Numbered from the stretch's first letter, positions 36,052-45,639 are shown. The stretch is 64,000 bases of DNA from an uncultured Lachnospiraceae bacterium (GCA_944383325.1 CALWPC010000032.1:124001-188000), one strand, 5' to 3'. Notes: a model not told the origin generated them from the sequence alone. Numbers and translations: made by a program.

Positions 36052-36080
36052 GTCTTTCTTCCTCCTTCACGCATCTTATC

Positions 36081-36278
36081 TCAGATATACGGCAAAATCT
36101 TTTTCATGTTTTTCACATTGGTGCTGTCCGTCATTGTAGCTTTTCTAAGATTTCTTTTTCTTTTCTGTGATTTCTTGGTCAAGATATGGCTTTTATAGGC
36201 CTTCATTCTTTTCAGATTTCCGTTACCGGTCTTTTTAAATCTCTTTGCAGCAGCCCTGCTCGTTTTAATCTTCGGCAT
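36081..36278 (-). CDS. rpmI: 50S ribosomal protein L35
   Basis: 65 residues from ATG 36278 ([20 protein letters not shown]), which has AGGAGG 9 nt upstream. A longer in-frame extension to 36317 is not supported. The end of the protein differs slightly from many homologues ([12 protein letters not shown]). It lies between infC and rplT. Confidence 0.97.
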   Translation of the reverse strand: MPKIKTSRAAAKRFKKTGNGNLKRMKAYKSHILTKKSQKRKRNLRKATMTDSTNVKNMKKILPYI

Positions 36279-36339
36279 AACGATATTCCTCCTTAAAATT
36301 GTACTGTAAAACTCCAAAATGCTCTGATCGAAGATGCAG

Positions 36340-36846
36340 TTAACGCTTCACCGTCAGAAACATCATCATATTGCGTCCCTCCAGTTTCGGCGCCTTATCC
36401 ACTACAGCGACATCCGAAAGAGCCTCGGCAAACTGATCTAAAATCACTTTGCTCGTCTGCACATGCGCCATTTCCCTGCCCCGAAAACGCAGTGTAACCT
36501 TGACGCGGGCGCCCTTTTCGATGAACTTCCGCGCAGCGCTGACCTTGGTATTTAAGTCGTTGCTGTCAATGTTTGGTGACATACGTATTTCTTTAATCTC
36601 GACAGTTTTTTGCTTCTTTTTCGCCTCTTTTTCTTTGCGCGTCTGCTCATAGCGGAACTTACCGTAGTCGATAATCTTACACACCGGCGGCTTCGCGTTC
36701 GGCGCAATCTTGACCAGATCCAACTCCGCCTCAAACGCAAGCTTCTGTGCCTCGCGGGCAGACATCACACCCAACTGCTCTCCGTTTTCACCAATGACCC
36801 GAACTTCCCGGTCCCGGATTTGTTCATTAATCATTAATTCGCTGAT
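36340..36846 (-). CDS. infC: Translation initiation factor IF-3, probable AUC start codon
   Basis: About 168 residues. IF-3 binds the 30S subunit and proofreads start codons. The N-terminal domain ([31 protein letters not shown]), the linker and the C-terminal domain ([12 protein letters not shown]) are complete. The only Shine-Dalgarno sequence, GGAGG at 36860-36856, lies 21 nt before the first ATG (36834) but 9 nt before an in-frame ATC at 36846 (ATC AGC GAA TTA ATG). A non-canonical AUU/AUC start is the known autoregulatory trick of infC, so the ATC start is preferred. If the ATG is used the gene ends at 36834. Confidence 0.9.
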   Translation of the reverse strand: MSELMINEQIRDREVRVIGENGEQLGVMSAREAQKLAFEAELDLVKIAPNAKPPVCKIIDYGKFRYEQTRKEKEAKKKQKTVEIKEIRMSPNIDSNDLNTKVSAARKFIEKGARVKVTLRFRGREMAHVQTSKVILDQFAEALSDVAVVDKAPKLEGRNMMMFLTVKR

Positions 36847-36946
36847 ACTGGTACACCTCCATTATAACAATTTCATAACTCACATCAACAGAACTCTCCG
36901 CCTGCGGAGCATGATTGTTTCATAAGACGTAAATTCCCAATGAAAC

Positions 36947-36974
36947 AAAAAAGCGGATAGTCAGACTATCCGCC
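36947..36974 (-). terminator. Attenuator-type terminator in the infC-rpmI-rplT leader
   Basis: GCGGATAG-TCTGA-CTATCCGC followed by TTTTTT on the minus strand, about 100 nt before the infC start. An upstream segment TATCCGC (37046-37040 on the minus strand) can pair with GCGGATA of the terminator stem and would act as an antiterminator. Confidence 0.75.
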
Positions 36975-37078
36975 AAAACACGCAAATCAAAAATACATGA
37001 AAAGGATAACCCAAGTCACACATCTGTGCTAAGGTGAGAGCGGATACTCTGCTTTACGCCGTCACACACGGCCTTATA

Positions 37079-37107
37079 AGGCTATCACATTCTCCTGGGA
37101 ATGTCAA
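37079..37107 (-). promoter_or_regulatory. Promoter of the infC operon
   Basis: TTGACA (overlapping the last codons of lgt), 17-bp spacer, TAGCCT, a weak -10 box. Confidence 0.5.
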
Positions 37108-37976
37108 GATTTTTTTCCAATAAACGGTTCCGTTCTCCGGCCGCGCACACGGCAAACGACAAGCGCCGCCGCCGAGAAAACAACAAGCGCAAGAGACAGC
37201 GCCTGGGAAACCGGCACTTCCAATCCGGGAATTAACAGCTGATCGGTGCGCAGCCCTTCAATCCAGAAACGTCCGATGCCGTAACCGAACACATACAGGC
37301 CAAACAACTCACCGCGAAATTTTGTATGTCTGCGATACAAAAACAAAATCACAAATAACACTAAATTCCAAACCGACTCATAGAAAAAGGTCGGATGTAC
37401 CTGAATATATCCATCCGAAATATGCGCCATCAACGACTCCGTCAGATCACTGCTTCGCACCGCGCTCACCGGCAGACGCATAGCTAACAAACTGTCCGTA
37501 TAATCACCGAACGCTTCACGGTTAAAAAAATTGCCCCATCTGCCAAGAATCTGTCCGACTAAAACTCCAAGACACATTGTATCCGCCATACGCCAAAACG
37601 AGATGTTTTTCCGTTTCGTATATAAAATAACGGTGAGTACAGCGCCCAAAATCCCCCCATAAATCGCAAGACCTCCCTGGCGGATATTAAAGATCTGCCA
37701 AAAATAATCCCGATACAGCTCCCACGAAAACACCACATAATACAGCCTTGCCCCCACAACACCGAACAAAAGGGCAAGCATGGTCGCATTAAAATATTCG
37801 TCGGTATTCTGCCCTGTCCGTTTTGCCTCATACATGACTAAGGAAACGCCGAGCAGCATACCTACCGCGATCACAATTCCATAATATGCAATCTCAAAGC
37901 CAAAAATAGTAACGCTCTTTCCGACGTGACTCAGATAAAGGCCGATGTTCGGAAAAGAAATGCTATAATCATCCAA
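37104..37976 (-). CDS. lgt: Prolipoprotein diacylglyceryl transferase
   Basis: About 290 residues, seven membrane segments. It transfers diacylglycerol to the lipobox cysteine of prelipoproteins at the cytoplasmic membrane; several lipoproteins in this window are substrates. Family motifs: RQGGLAIYGGILGAVLTV, the signature GRWGNFFNREAFG, and YGIGRFWIEGLRTDQL. The TTG at 37976 has GGAG 7 nt upstream; a TTG at 37982 is also in frame. Confidence 0.96.
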   Translation of the reverse strand: MDDYSISFPNIGLYLSHVGKSVTIFGFEIAYYGIVIAVGMLLGVSLVMYEAKRTGQNTDEYFNATMLALLFGVVGARLYYVVFSWELYRDYFWQIFNIRQGGLAIYGGILGAVLTVILYTKRKNISFWRMADTMCLGVLVGQILGRWGNFFNREAFGDYTDSLLAMRLPVSAVRSSDLTESLMAHISDGYIQVHPTFFYESVWNLVLFVILFLYRRHTKFRGELFGLYVFGYGIGRFWIEGLRTDQLLIPGLEVPVSQALSLALVVFSAAALVVCRVRGRRTEPFIGKKS

Positions 37977-38015
37977 AGCCAATCTCCAATCTTCCCGCTG
38001 TGTTCCGGGAATTAC

Positions 38016-39110
38016 TCAGACGTTAAACCGAAAGACAATCACATCTCCGTCCTGCACAACATAATCCTTTCCTTCCAGTCGCACAAGACCTTTATCTTTC
38101 GCCTTCGCATACGTCTGACAATCCACAAGATCCTGATACGAAATCACCTCGGCACGAATAAACCCTCGCTCAAAATCTGTGTGAATCTTTCCCGCAGCCT
38201 GCGGAGCCTTCGTTCCTCTCCGAATCGTCCACGCACGCGTTTCATCCTCTCCGCTTGTCAGAAAACTAATCAGCCCAAGCAGTGAATAACTAGCCTGAAT
38301 CAACTTATCCAGTCCGGAACACTCCAAACCGAGATCCTCCAAAAATAACGCCCGCTCCTCATCGTCCAGTTCCGCCAAATCCTGTTCAATCTGGGCGCAG
38401 ATGACAAACACCTCGCAATTTTGCTCCTCCGCATATTTGCGGACCTTCTCGACGTACAGATTGCCCTCCCCGTCATTCAAATCATCCTCAGAGACATTCG
38501 CGGCAAAAATGACAGGTTTTGCAGTCAACAAGTTATATGAACGGAACCATGCCTCGCTATCCTCGTCATCGACAGAAAAACTGCGCGCGAGTTTTCCATC
38601 TTCCAGATGGGCCTTAATGCTCTCTAGCAGCGCAAGCTCCTTTGCCAAAGCGCGGTCATTTTTGGCTCCCCTGCTCACTTTTGCAATACGCCGTTCCAAA
38701 ATTTCAATATCGGAAAAAATGAGTTCCAGATTAATCGTCTCAATATCCCGAAGCGGATCAATATCTCCCTCCACATGAACGACATTAGAGTCCTCAAAGC
38801 AGCGCACGACATGCACAATGGCATCCACCTCACGTATATTGGACAAAAACTGGTTGCCCAAGCCTTCTCCCTTCGAGGCTCCTTTCACCAGTCCCGCAAT
38901 ATCTACAAATTCAATGACCGCCGGCGTCACTTTTTTAGAATGAAAAAGATCACCCAACACAGTGATTCTCTCGTCTGGAACCGGAACCACGCCAACATTA
39001 GGATCAATGGTGCAAAACGGATAATTTGCAGACTCCGCACCCGCTTTTGTCAGCGAGTTAAACAATGTACTTTTCCCCACATTCGGCAAACCAACGATTC
39101 CTAATTTCAT
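38016..39110 (-). CDS. ychF: Obg-like ATPase YchF
   Basis: 364 residues, standard length. The P-loop is [12 protein letters not shown], with [20 protein letters not shown], and the NKxD motif is replaced by NVSE, which gives the family its ATP preference. A coiled-coil and a C-terminal TGS domain follow. It associates with ribosomes and stress control. The long leader (39111 to about 39346) contains an AGAAAGCC/GGCTTTCT hairpin (39133-39160) and 80-bp repeat copy A. Confidence 0.97.
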   Translation of the reverse strand: MKLGIVGLPNVGKSTLFNSLTKAGAESANYPFCTIDPNVGVVPVPDERITVLGDLFHSKKVTPAVIEFVDIAGLVKGASKGEGLGNQFLSNIREVDAIVHVVRCFEDSNVVHVEGDIDPLRDIETINLELIFSDIEILERRIAKVSRGAKNDRALAKELALLESIKAHLEDGKLARSFSVDDEDSEAWFRSYNLLTAKPVIFAANVSEDDLNDGEGNLYVEKVRKYAEEQNCEVFVICAQIEQDLAELDDEERALFLEDLGLECSGLDKLIQASYSLLGLISFLTSGEDETRAWTIRRGTKAPQAAGKIHTDFERGFIRAEVISYQDLVDCQTYAKAKDKGLVRLEGKDYVVQDGDVIVFRFNV

Positions 39111-39280
39111 ATTTATCTTTACCTGTCCAGAAAGCCTTGATTTTACTGGCTTTCTGCCTTTCTCTATTTTTTTACACCCTTTTTACACCATTTCCTTTTT
39201 ATGAAACCATCGTAATGTAATAATCCCCGACCTTTTTGGAACACAAAAAAGAGCCCTTATACAGTAATGGGTATTTTACT

Positions 39281-39360
39281 ATCTCGACTGACGTCTCGAT
39301 GAGTTTTTCGCCTTACGGCGATCCTGCGCAAGCACGGACCGCCGTAAGGCTCATTCTACC
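39281..39360 (-). repeat. 80-bp intergenic repeat, copy A (leader of ychF)
   Basis: Aligns without gaps to 53315-53394 with 68 of 80 identical bases. A 15-bp stem (39310-39324 with 39336-39350, one mismatch) encloses TGCGCAAGCAC. The ends are short direct repeats 80 bp apart (ATTTTACTAT and ATTCTACCAT). On the minus strand the element begins at a TAGAAT -10 box. Confidence 0.8.
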
Positions 39361-39381
39361 ATACAAAGGCTCAAAAGTCTA
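39353..39381 (-). promoter_or_regulatory. Putative extended -10 promoter of ychF
   Basis: TAGACT, 17-bp spacer, TAGAAT preceded by TGG. Transcription would start inside repeat copy A. Confidence 0.5.
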
Positions 39382-39423
39382 TATATCACCGTTCAATATT
39401 ATTGAGATCGAGAACCTCAAACA

Positions 39424-40092
39424 TTAATACTCTACCGATACCGCTTCATTATCGATCTCACCATCGATCGTATATCCAAACAAACTGCCGTCCTTGCCGA
39501 CTACTTCCTTTACACGCACCTGCACATCTCCGGTTCCGCTCCCGACCACTTTAAACAATGGATTGACGTCAAACTCGCTGTGCTGAAAATCCGGTGTATT
39601 CGATAAGGTAATTTCTACCTCGTTCGGGCTGATTTCCTCGCAGCTTACCGTTTGTTCCGGCGAGAAAACCGCACTATCAAACATCAGCACATCCGGATTA
39701 TATGTAATGGAAAGCGTAACATGATCCACCTTGGTCACATGATAAATGTTGCAAAAAAAGCTCGTCGCACTTCCGCGCATCTGTATTTGAGCAATATCTG
39801 TAAGGTCTGCCGCATACTTCAAAACCGCCAGTGCATCTTCGGCATCTACATTCCCATCGTGATTAAAATCCGCAATTTCCCTTTCCTGCTCTTCAAGTTC
39901 GATCTGTGCAGCAAGCCTGAGGATTTCCAGTGCGTCTGCGGCATCGATGACTCCATTGCCATCAAGGTCACCGACGAGCTGCTTTTTATCCGCCGCATTC
40001 ATGTCGGGTGTCTGTAGCTCAGCTGCAAATGATGGAACAGCTACACAAGCGCTTAAAAACGCCGCCGCTGCCGTCGTTATAAATCTCTTCAT
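39424..40092 (-). CDS. Secreted protein with N-terminal dockerin and cohesin-like C-terminal domain
   Basis: 222 residues. Signal peptide (1-23, ending AVPSFAA), dockerin with two calcium loops (GDLDGNGVIDAADALEILR and ADFNHDGNVDAEDALAVL, about 41-98), then a beta-sandwich domain (about 103-222; VDHVTLSITYNPDVLMFDSA) that resembles cohesins. Such a dockerin-plus-cohesin protein could act as an adaptor. It is a single-gene unit; the ATG has a strong GAGGGGGG site. The promoter (40153-40183) contains a G9 tract and may be phase-variable. Cohesin assignment is by pattern only. Confidence 0.75.
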   Translation of the reverse strand: MKRFITTAAAAFLSACVAVPSFAAELQTPDMNAADKKQLVGDLDGNGVIDAADALEILRLAAQIELEEQEREIADFNHDGNVDAEDALAVLKYAADLTDIAQIQMRGSATSFFCNIYHVTKVDHVTLSITYNPDVLMFDSAVFSPEQTVSCEEISPNEVEITLSNTPDFQHSEFDVNPLFKVVGSGTGDVQVRVKEVVGKDGSLFGYTIDGEIDNEAVSVEY

Positions 40093-40152
40093 AAAATCCC
40101 CCCTCAGAGCTTATTCTTTCAACATCATACAACGATCTAAGTTTATATGTAT

Positions 40153-40183
40153 ATCTTAGCATACCCCCCCCCACAAATGTCAA
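40153..40183 (-). promoter_or_regulatory. Promoter with G9 tract in its spacer
   Basis: On the minus strand TTGACA (40183-40178), a 19-bp spacer containing nine G residues (40172-40164), and TAAGAT (40158-40153). Loss of two G would give the optimal 17-bp spacing. Confidence 0.6.
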
Positions 40184-40214
40184 TATTTATATAGCATGCG
40201 GAAATTATACAGTC

Positions 40215-40892
40215 TCAATTCGTTTCCGTCCTTTGTCTGAAAATCTGCAAATAATCTTTTACATTCTGTTCAATATCCCCCGAAAAAATCGACGTCCCGG
40301 ACACAATGACATTGGCGCCGGCATTCAGCACAACGTCCACGTTATCTTTCCGTATGCCGCCATCCACTTGTATATCCGTTGACAGACCGAGATCATTCAA
40401 CCCCTCTCTCAGCTTTGCAATCTTTCTGGTACTTGTCTTTATGTACTCCTGTCCGCCAAAGCCAGGATTCACCGTCATAATCAGAATCATATCCACCTGA
40501 TCAATAATATAATCCAACGTATGCAGACTAGTCACCGGATTGAGCGCTACCCCGGCTTTGCATCCGCAGTCCTTAATCTGCTGAATGACGCGGTCAATCT
40601 GGCGGCACGCCTCCACATGAACCGTGATCAGATCGGAACCGCAATCTGCAAAAACCTCAATATAACGCTCCGGATTGCTGACCATCAAATGAACGTCAAA
40701 AATAAGCTTGCTCTCACGGCGCAGTGACCGGATGACCGGCATACCAAACGAAATACTGGGCACAAAATCGCCATCCATAACATCAATATGCAAATACGTC
40801 GCGCCCGCCTGTTCCACAAGCTGAATCTGCTCCCCTAACCGATTAAAATCTGCCGCCAGAATCGACGGCGACAATTTATATGTCTGTCCCAT
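40215..40892 (-). CDS. rpe: Ribulose-phosphate 3-epimerase
   Basis: 225 residues, TIM barrel. Interconverts D-ribulose-5-phosphate and D-xylulose-5-phosphate. Motifs: SPSILAADF, HIDVMDGDFVPSISFGMPV, DVHLMV, MTVNPGFGGQ and DGGI. Follows rsgA after 20 bp, the usual Firmicutes order. The usual next gene, thiamine pyrophosphokinase, is absent; the dockerin gene with its own promoter follows instead. Confidence 0.97.
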   Translation of the reverse strand: MGQTYKLSPSILAADFNRLGEQIQLVEQAGATYLHIDVMDGDFVPSISFGMPVIRSLRRESKLIFDVHLMVSNPERYIEVFADCGSDLITVHVEACRQIDRVIQQIKDCGCKAGVALNPVTSLHTLDYIIDQVDMILIMTVNPGFGGQEYIKTSTRKIAKLREGLNDLGLSTDIQVDGGIRKDNVDVVLNAGANVIVSGTSIFSGDIEQNVKDYLQIFRQRTETN

Positions 40893-40912
40893 TACTCTGA
40901 TTTTCTCCTCAC

Positions 40913-41791
40913 CTAATACTTAGTTCTGCTCTCCAGTTCCTCTAAAATCTGCCGGTAATCCTCGTAACGGATGGCGCTGATCTTTCCCTCCTGTAACGCC
41001 TGCTTTACGCCGCACTGCGGCTCTTCCCTGTGCAGGCAGCTAGTAAAACGGCAGCTCTGCGCATAGGGCATAAATTCCGGGAACAGATCTTTTAACTCCT
41101 CCTTTTCACAATCAAACACATGCAGAGAACTAAAGCCCGGCGTATCGCAAATAAAAGTATTGCCGTCAATAGGGATCAGCTGCGCATGCCTTGTAGTGTG
41201 CCGTCCGCGCGCAATCTTCTCGCTGATGCGCCCCGTCTCCATCTCCACATTTTGCTGAAGCAAATTGATGAGTGAAGATTTGCCGACTCCGGACGGCCCG
41301 GCGACAACCGTCGTCTTGCCCGCAAGTACCTCCTGCAGTTGTTCGATGCCGACACTCTGATCTGCGCTCGTAAACAACATCGGATAACCGCATCCGCGGT
41401 ACGCGTCCCGCAGCTTGCAAAGCTCCTCTTCTCCGGCAATATCCGTCTTATTAAAACAGATTACCGCAGGCACGGACTGCTGCTCCATCATAATTAAAAA
41501 ACGATCCAGTAAATTAAAATTCGGCTGCGGCTTCGCAACCGCAAAGATGACCAATGCTTGATCCACATTGGCCACCGCAGGACGAATCAGCTCATTTTCG
41601 CGCGCAAGCAGGCGGACAATGTTGCCGGTTTTTTCCTCCCGGTTGAGCACGTCCACCTCGGCGTTATCCCCGACAAGCGGTTTTACGCCGTCTTTTCGAA
41701 ACACGCCCCTTGCCCGGCACTCCAACAAGCCGATTCCATCCACATATACATAATAAAAACCCGCAATTCCCTTGATAATTCTTCCCTGCAT
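40913..41791 (-). CDS. rsgA: Ribosome small-subunit-dependent GTPase RsgA
   Basis: About 292 residues from ATG 41791 (AAGGAG 6 nt upstream). An OB fold is followed by the circularly permuted GTPase with CFNKTDI (G4), GPSGVGKSSL (G1) and DTPGFSSL (G3), then a zinc finger C-x4-C-H-x5-C (CRFTSCLHREEPQC). It assists 30S maturation. Confidence 0.97.
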   Translation of the reverse strand: MQGRIIKGIAGFYYVYVDGIGLLECRARGVFRKDGVKPLVGDNAEVDVLNREEKTGNIVRLLARENELIRPAVANVDQALVIFAVAKPQPNFNLLDRFLIMMEQQSVPAVICFNKTDIAGEEELCKLRDAYRGCGYPMLFTSADQSVGIEQLQEVLAGKTTVVAGPSGVGKSSLINLLQQNVEMETGRISEKIARGRHTTRHAQLIPIDGNTFICDTPGFSSLHVFDCEKEELKDLFPEFMPYAQSCRFTSCLHREEPQCGVKQALQEGKISAIRYEDYRQILEELESRTKY

Positions 41792-41804
41792 AAATCTCCT
41801 TCGG

Positions 41805-43805
41805 TCAGAATGTGACAGACCATTTCTGTTCCAGTTCATTCCCGTCCACAAACATGGTAACAACCCCGCTGCTCACTCCGCGTTCCGCTTCGACTTCCTT
41901 CGTGAGCGGGAAATCATCCGTCGTATGGCGGCCCTCATAAAATACGTTTGTCTGCTCCTCTCCATCGACCACCTGCGTAAGTTTCAGCGTGATATAACCT
42001 CCGTCAAATGAATCCGGCAGGTCATCCAGTGAAATCATCACACTGCGGTGTCCTCCGTCAAGCAGTTCTTCGGGCTGCTTTGTCGGCGTCTCTGTCGGAA
42101 CCGAGGTATCTCCTGACTTATTCAGCACAAGATCCACTGCCGTCCCCTCTTCGACCGTCTTTCCCGCATCGTAACTCTGAGAAAGCACATATCCTTCTCT
42201 TATACTGGAGCTGCCCAACTTGCTGACCGTAATATCACCAACGACTAATCCGCGCTCCTCCAGTAATTGAATAGCGGCCTCTTTCGACTTATTGATCAGA
42301 TTTGGCACCGTCACTTCCTTGCGGGACTTGCCGCGGCTGATCAGCAGCGACACCGTATCTCCCTTGCGCGCCTCCGTACCTGCGGCCGGCGTTGTAGAAA
42401 TCACATTTCCGGTATCAATACTGTCGTCAAAATCATATTCTTCTCCGCTCACAACCAGACCGCTCTTCTCCAATGTCGTTGTGGCCATCTCAACAGTCAT
42501 ACCTGCTACGTCCGGAATGCGGAACGAAGACGGGCCGTTGCTGATCGTCACCAGAATGGTCGTATGCACATCGACAATAGCGCCGGCATCTTCACTCTGT
42601 GCCATAATCAATCCGGACTCTACTTCATCCGAGTAGTCATATCCGCCCTGACGAATGCCGAGATTCATCGCATTGAGTTCCTCCGTAGCCTGCTCAAGCG
42701 TCATGTTTGTCAGATCAATCATCACGCGCTGTGTCTCTTTGTCAAAGGTCACCTCTGTGGCCTCCGCCGTACCCGCATTTCCGCCCTGCATACGAAACGT
42801 ATTATACAGCGATACGCCCGTATACACGGCAAGCCCCACAATAATCAGCGCGGCCACAATGCCGAGCACCATCATCACACGGTCCAATGTAGTTGCAGCG
42901 GACTCTTCCTGCCCTTCGTCGGCCTCCTCATCCTCCGGCGGCGCCGTTTCCTCTTCATCCTTCGGCTCTTCCGGCTCCTCTTCAGGTCCTGTGAGACATT
43001 TCTTCAAATCATTGATCAGCTCGCCCATATTGCTGTAGCGGTCTTCCGGATTTTTCTCAATACATTTGAGGACGATCGCATCAAGTTCCTCTGAAATTTC
43101 TGGATTGTTCTCCCGAAGCGACGGCGCCTTCTCTTTGATGTGCTGCAGCGCCACCGAAACCGTCGTATCCCCGTCAAACGGCACCTTTCCCGTCAGCATC
43201 TCATAAATCGTAATCCCGAGCGAATAAATATCGCTCTTTTCATCACTGGCATCCCCGCGCGCCTGTTCGGGCGATGTATAATGAATCGAACCCATGACCG
43301 CGTTTTCTTTTACCGCCTCGGAGGTCGCCGCCTTGGCAATGCCAAAATCCGCGAGCTTCGCCTTGCCCTCCTTGGAAATAATAATATTCTGCGGCTTAAT
43401 ATCCCGATGAATAATCTTATTATTGTGAGCGGCCTCCAGTCCCATGGAAACCTGCACGGCGATACTGATCACCTCGCGCACCGGAAGCTTGCCCTTGCGC
43501 TCAATATACTGCTTGAGCGTGATGCCCTCTACAAGTTCCATCACAATATAATACAGGCCGTCCGCTTCCTCGACATCATACACACTGACAATATTTGGAT
43601 GTGTAAAACCTGCCGCTGACTGCGCTTCCTCCCGAAACTTGGTGACAAATGTTTTATCCTCACTAAATTCCCGCTTCATGACTTTGACAGCCACAAAACG
43701 GTTGAGCTTCTGATCCTTTGCTTTATATACATCAGCCATTCCGCCGGCGCCGACCTGCTCAATAATCTCATAGCGATCACCGACAATCATTCCTGTTTTT
43801 AACAT
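41805..43805 (-). CDS. prkC: PASTA-domain serine/threonine protein kinase
   Basis: 666 residues. The N-terminal kinase domain (1-270) has GAGGMADVYKA, VAVKVMK, HRDIKPQNII and ADFGIAKA. An acidic linker, one membrane segment (about 310-330) and three PASTA domains (about 358-560) follow, then a C-terminal beta-rich domain of about 85 residues. It senses cell-wall fragments and phosphorylates growth and division proteins. The ATG overlaps the phosphatase stop. Confidence 0.97.
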   Translation of the reverse strand: MLKTGMIVGDRYEIIEQVGAGGMADVYKAKDQKLNRFVAVKVMKREFSEDKTFVTKFREEAQSAAGFTHPNIVSVYDVEEADGLYYIVMELVEGITLKQYIERKGKLPVREVISIAVQVSMGLEAAHNNKIIHRDIKPQNIIISKEGKAKLADFGIAKAATSEAVKENAVMGSIHYTSPEQARGDASDEKSDIYSLGITIYEMLTGKVPFDGDTTVSVALQHIKEKAPSLRENNPEISEELDAIVLKCIEKNPEDRYSNMGELINDLKKCLTGPEEEPEEPKDEEETAPPEDEEADEGQEESAATTLDRVMMVLGIVAALIIVGLAVYTGVSLYNTFRMQGGNAGTAEATEVTFDKETQRVMIDLTNMTLEQATEELNAMNLGIRQGGYDYSDEVESGLIMAQSEDAGAIVDVHTTILVTISNGPSSFRIPDVAGMTVEMATTTLEKSGLVVSGEEYDFDDSIDTGNVISTTPAAGTEARKGDTVSLLISRGKSRKEVTVPNLINKSKEAAIQLLEERGLVVGDITVSKLGSSSIREGYVLSQSYDAGKTVEEGTAVDLVLNKSGDTSVPTETPTKQPEELLDGGHRSVMISLDDLPDSFDGGYITLKLTQVVDGEEQTNVFYEGRHTTDDFPLTKEVEAERGVSSGVVTMFVDGNELEQKWSVTF

Positions 43806-44542
43806 ATTTTCACCTCATCCGAAAACGGTTTTACAATCATCACACTGATATTATCGCGGCCGCCTTTTTCGTTTGCCGCCTCAACCAGTTTATCGGCCTT
43901 GCCGGCCATATCCGTCTGCTGACTCATGATAATACGAATATCCTCATCATCAAGCATATTGGTAAGACCGTCCGTACACAGGAGCATATAATCGCCCTGC
44001 CTTAATTTTACATCAAAAAAATCAATCATCACCGTGTCTCTGGCGCCAACCGCCCTCGTGATGATATTTTTTTTGGGATGAAACCGCGCTTCCTCTCTCG
44101 GAATCGTCCCGGAACGCACCATTTCTTCTACCAGTGAATGATCCCTTGTAATCTGACGAATTTCATCCGAAACAATATATAAACGGCTGTCCCCTACATT
44201 GGCCACATACGCATAATCATCAAACACTGTAGCCACAACCAATGTGGTGCCCATTCCCGCAAGATCCTCATCACTTTCCGCCATCGCGCGCAGCTTCTGA
44301 TTGGCTTCCTCAATGGCCTGCCGAATCAGCTTCACCGGATTGTGCTCCTTGGAATTTTCAATGGCGTCCACCATCCATTCCACCGTGCATCTGGACGCCA
44401 CATCTCCGGCCTGATGTCCTCCCATACCATCCGCGACAATAAACAGGTTCGGGAGATTGCCAACCGGAAGCTCAGATGAGTATACAAAATCCTGATTTAT
44501 ATCCCGTTTTTGCCCAATATCGGTAATGGCAAATGTTTTCAT
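43799..44542 (-). CDS. prpC: PP2C-type serine/threonine phosphatase
   Basis: 247 residues. Metal-dependent phosphatase opposing the PASTA kinase. Motifs: DIGQKRDINQDF, VADGMGGHQAGDVAS, VANVGDSRLY, LLCTDGLTNML and GGRDNISVM. It overlaps the kinase start by 7 bp. Confidence 0.96.
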   Translation of the reverse strand: MKTFAITDIGQKRDINQDFVYSSELPVGNLPNLFIVADGMGGHQAGDVASRCTVEWMVDAIENSKEHNPVKLIRQAIEEANQKLRAMAESDEDLAGMGTTLVVATVFDDYAYVANVGDSRLYIVSDEIRQITRDHSLVEEMVRSGTIPREEARFHPKKNIITRAVGARDTVMIDFFDVKLRQGDYMLLCTDGLTNMLDDEDIRIIMSQQTDMAGKADKLVEAANEKGGRDNISVMIVKPFSDEVKIC

Positions 44543-44573
44543 ACATTAACACCCGATTCTTTCCAGCGAGTCA

Positions 44574-45617
44574 TCATCCCTGTGCGTCTGTCGGATCCTG
44601 AAGATGTCTCCTCCGAAGCTGTCCGCACGCACCGTCAATGTCCCGCCCCATTTCTCTTCTAATAGTAACATTAATTCCCGATTTTTCAAGTTTATTTTGA
44701 AATTCTTTGATAACTTTTTGGCCGGAGCTTCGATAATTTCGCTCGCGGATCGGATTGACCGAAATCAGGTTGACATGCGCCGGCCTCCCCCGCAGCAGCG
44801 CGCAGAGTTCCTCTGCGTCCGCCTTTGTATCATTCACCCCGCCGACAAGACTGTACTCATAACTGATCCGGCGGCCTGTTTTTTGAAAATATTCATCACA
44901 CGCCGACAGCACCTGATCCAAATCATAAATATCAGCAACCGGCATAAGCGAACATCGCTTTTCCTGGCTCGACGCATGAAGCGAAAGCGCTAGCGTGACC
45001 ACAAACCCTTCGTCCGCAAAACGCCGGATTTCGGGCGCAAGCCCGCATGTCGAAACGGTAAGATTTCTCTGACTGATGTGCAGTCCGTTTTCATCCGTCA
45101 GCATACGGATAAAGCGGCACAAGGCTTCATAATTGTCAAGAGGCTCTCCCGTCCCCATAACGACTACGTGGGTAATACGCTCTCCAAGATCCTTTTGAAT
45201 ACGGTACACCTGATCTAGCATCTCCGACGGGCTCAAATTACGCACCCAACCGTCGAGCGTCGACGCGCAAAATCTGCATCCCATCTTACATCCGACCTGT
45301 GAAGATATACAGACGGAATTGCCGTGCCGGTATTTCATCAGCACACTTTCAATCAGATTTCCATCCGGCAGCGCAAATAAATATTTCCTCGTCCCATCGA
45401 TTGCCGATTGCTGCACAGTCACCGTCCTGAGCACGGTCAGCGGATATTGCTCTGACAGTTGGTGCCGGAGCGTTTTCGGCAGATTAAGCATTTCTTCATA
45501 AGAAGATACTCCGTCCCTGTGCATCCATGTATAAATTTGCTTTGCCCGAAACTTCGGCTGTCCAAGCCCCTCAATCGCCTCGGTAAGCTCCTGCAAAGAC
45601 ATCGATTTAACATCCAT
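44574..45617 (-). CDS. rlmN: Dual-specificity RNA methyltransferase RlmN
   Basis: About 347 residues from ATG 45617. Radical-SAM enzyme that methylates A2503 of 23S rRNA and A37 of tRNAs. Visible are the cluster motif CKMGCRFCAS, VVMGTGEPLDNY, LHASSQEKR, the SAM-binding VGGVNDT and the C-terminal GACGQL containing the methyl-carrier cysteine. Preceded by rsmB. Confidence 0.97.
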   Translation of the reverse strand: MDVKSMSLQELTEAIEGLGQPKFRAKQIYTWMHRDGVSSYEEMLNLPKTLRHQLSEQYPLTVLRTVTVQQSAIDGTRKYLFALPDGNLIESVLMKYRHGNSVCISSQVGCKMGCRFCASTLDGWVRNLSPSEMLDQVYRIQKDLGERITHVVVMGTGEPLDNYEALCRFIRMLTDENGLHISQRNLTVSTCGLAPEIRRFADEGFVVTLALSLHASSQEKRCSLMPVADIYDLDQVLSACDEYFQKTGRRISYEYSLVGGVNDTKADAEELCALLRGRPAHVNLISVNPIRERNYRSSGQKVIKEFQNKLEKSGINVTIRREMGRDIDGACGQLRRRHLQDPTDAQG

Positions 45618-45639
45618 CCCCTGCCCTCGTTTCTGCGGT

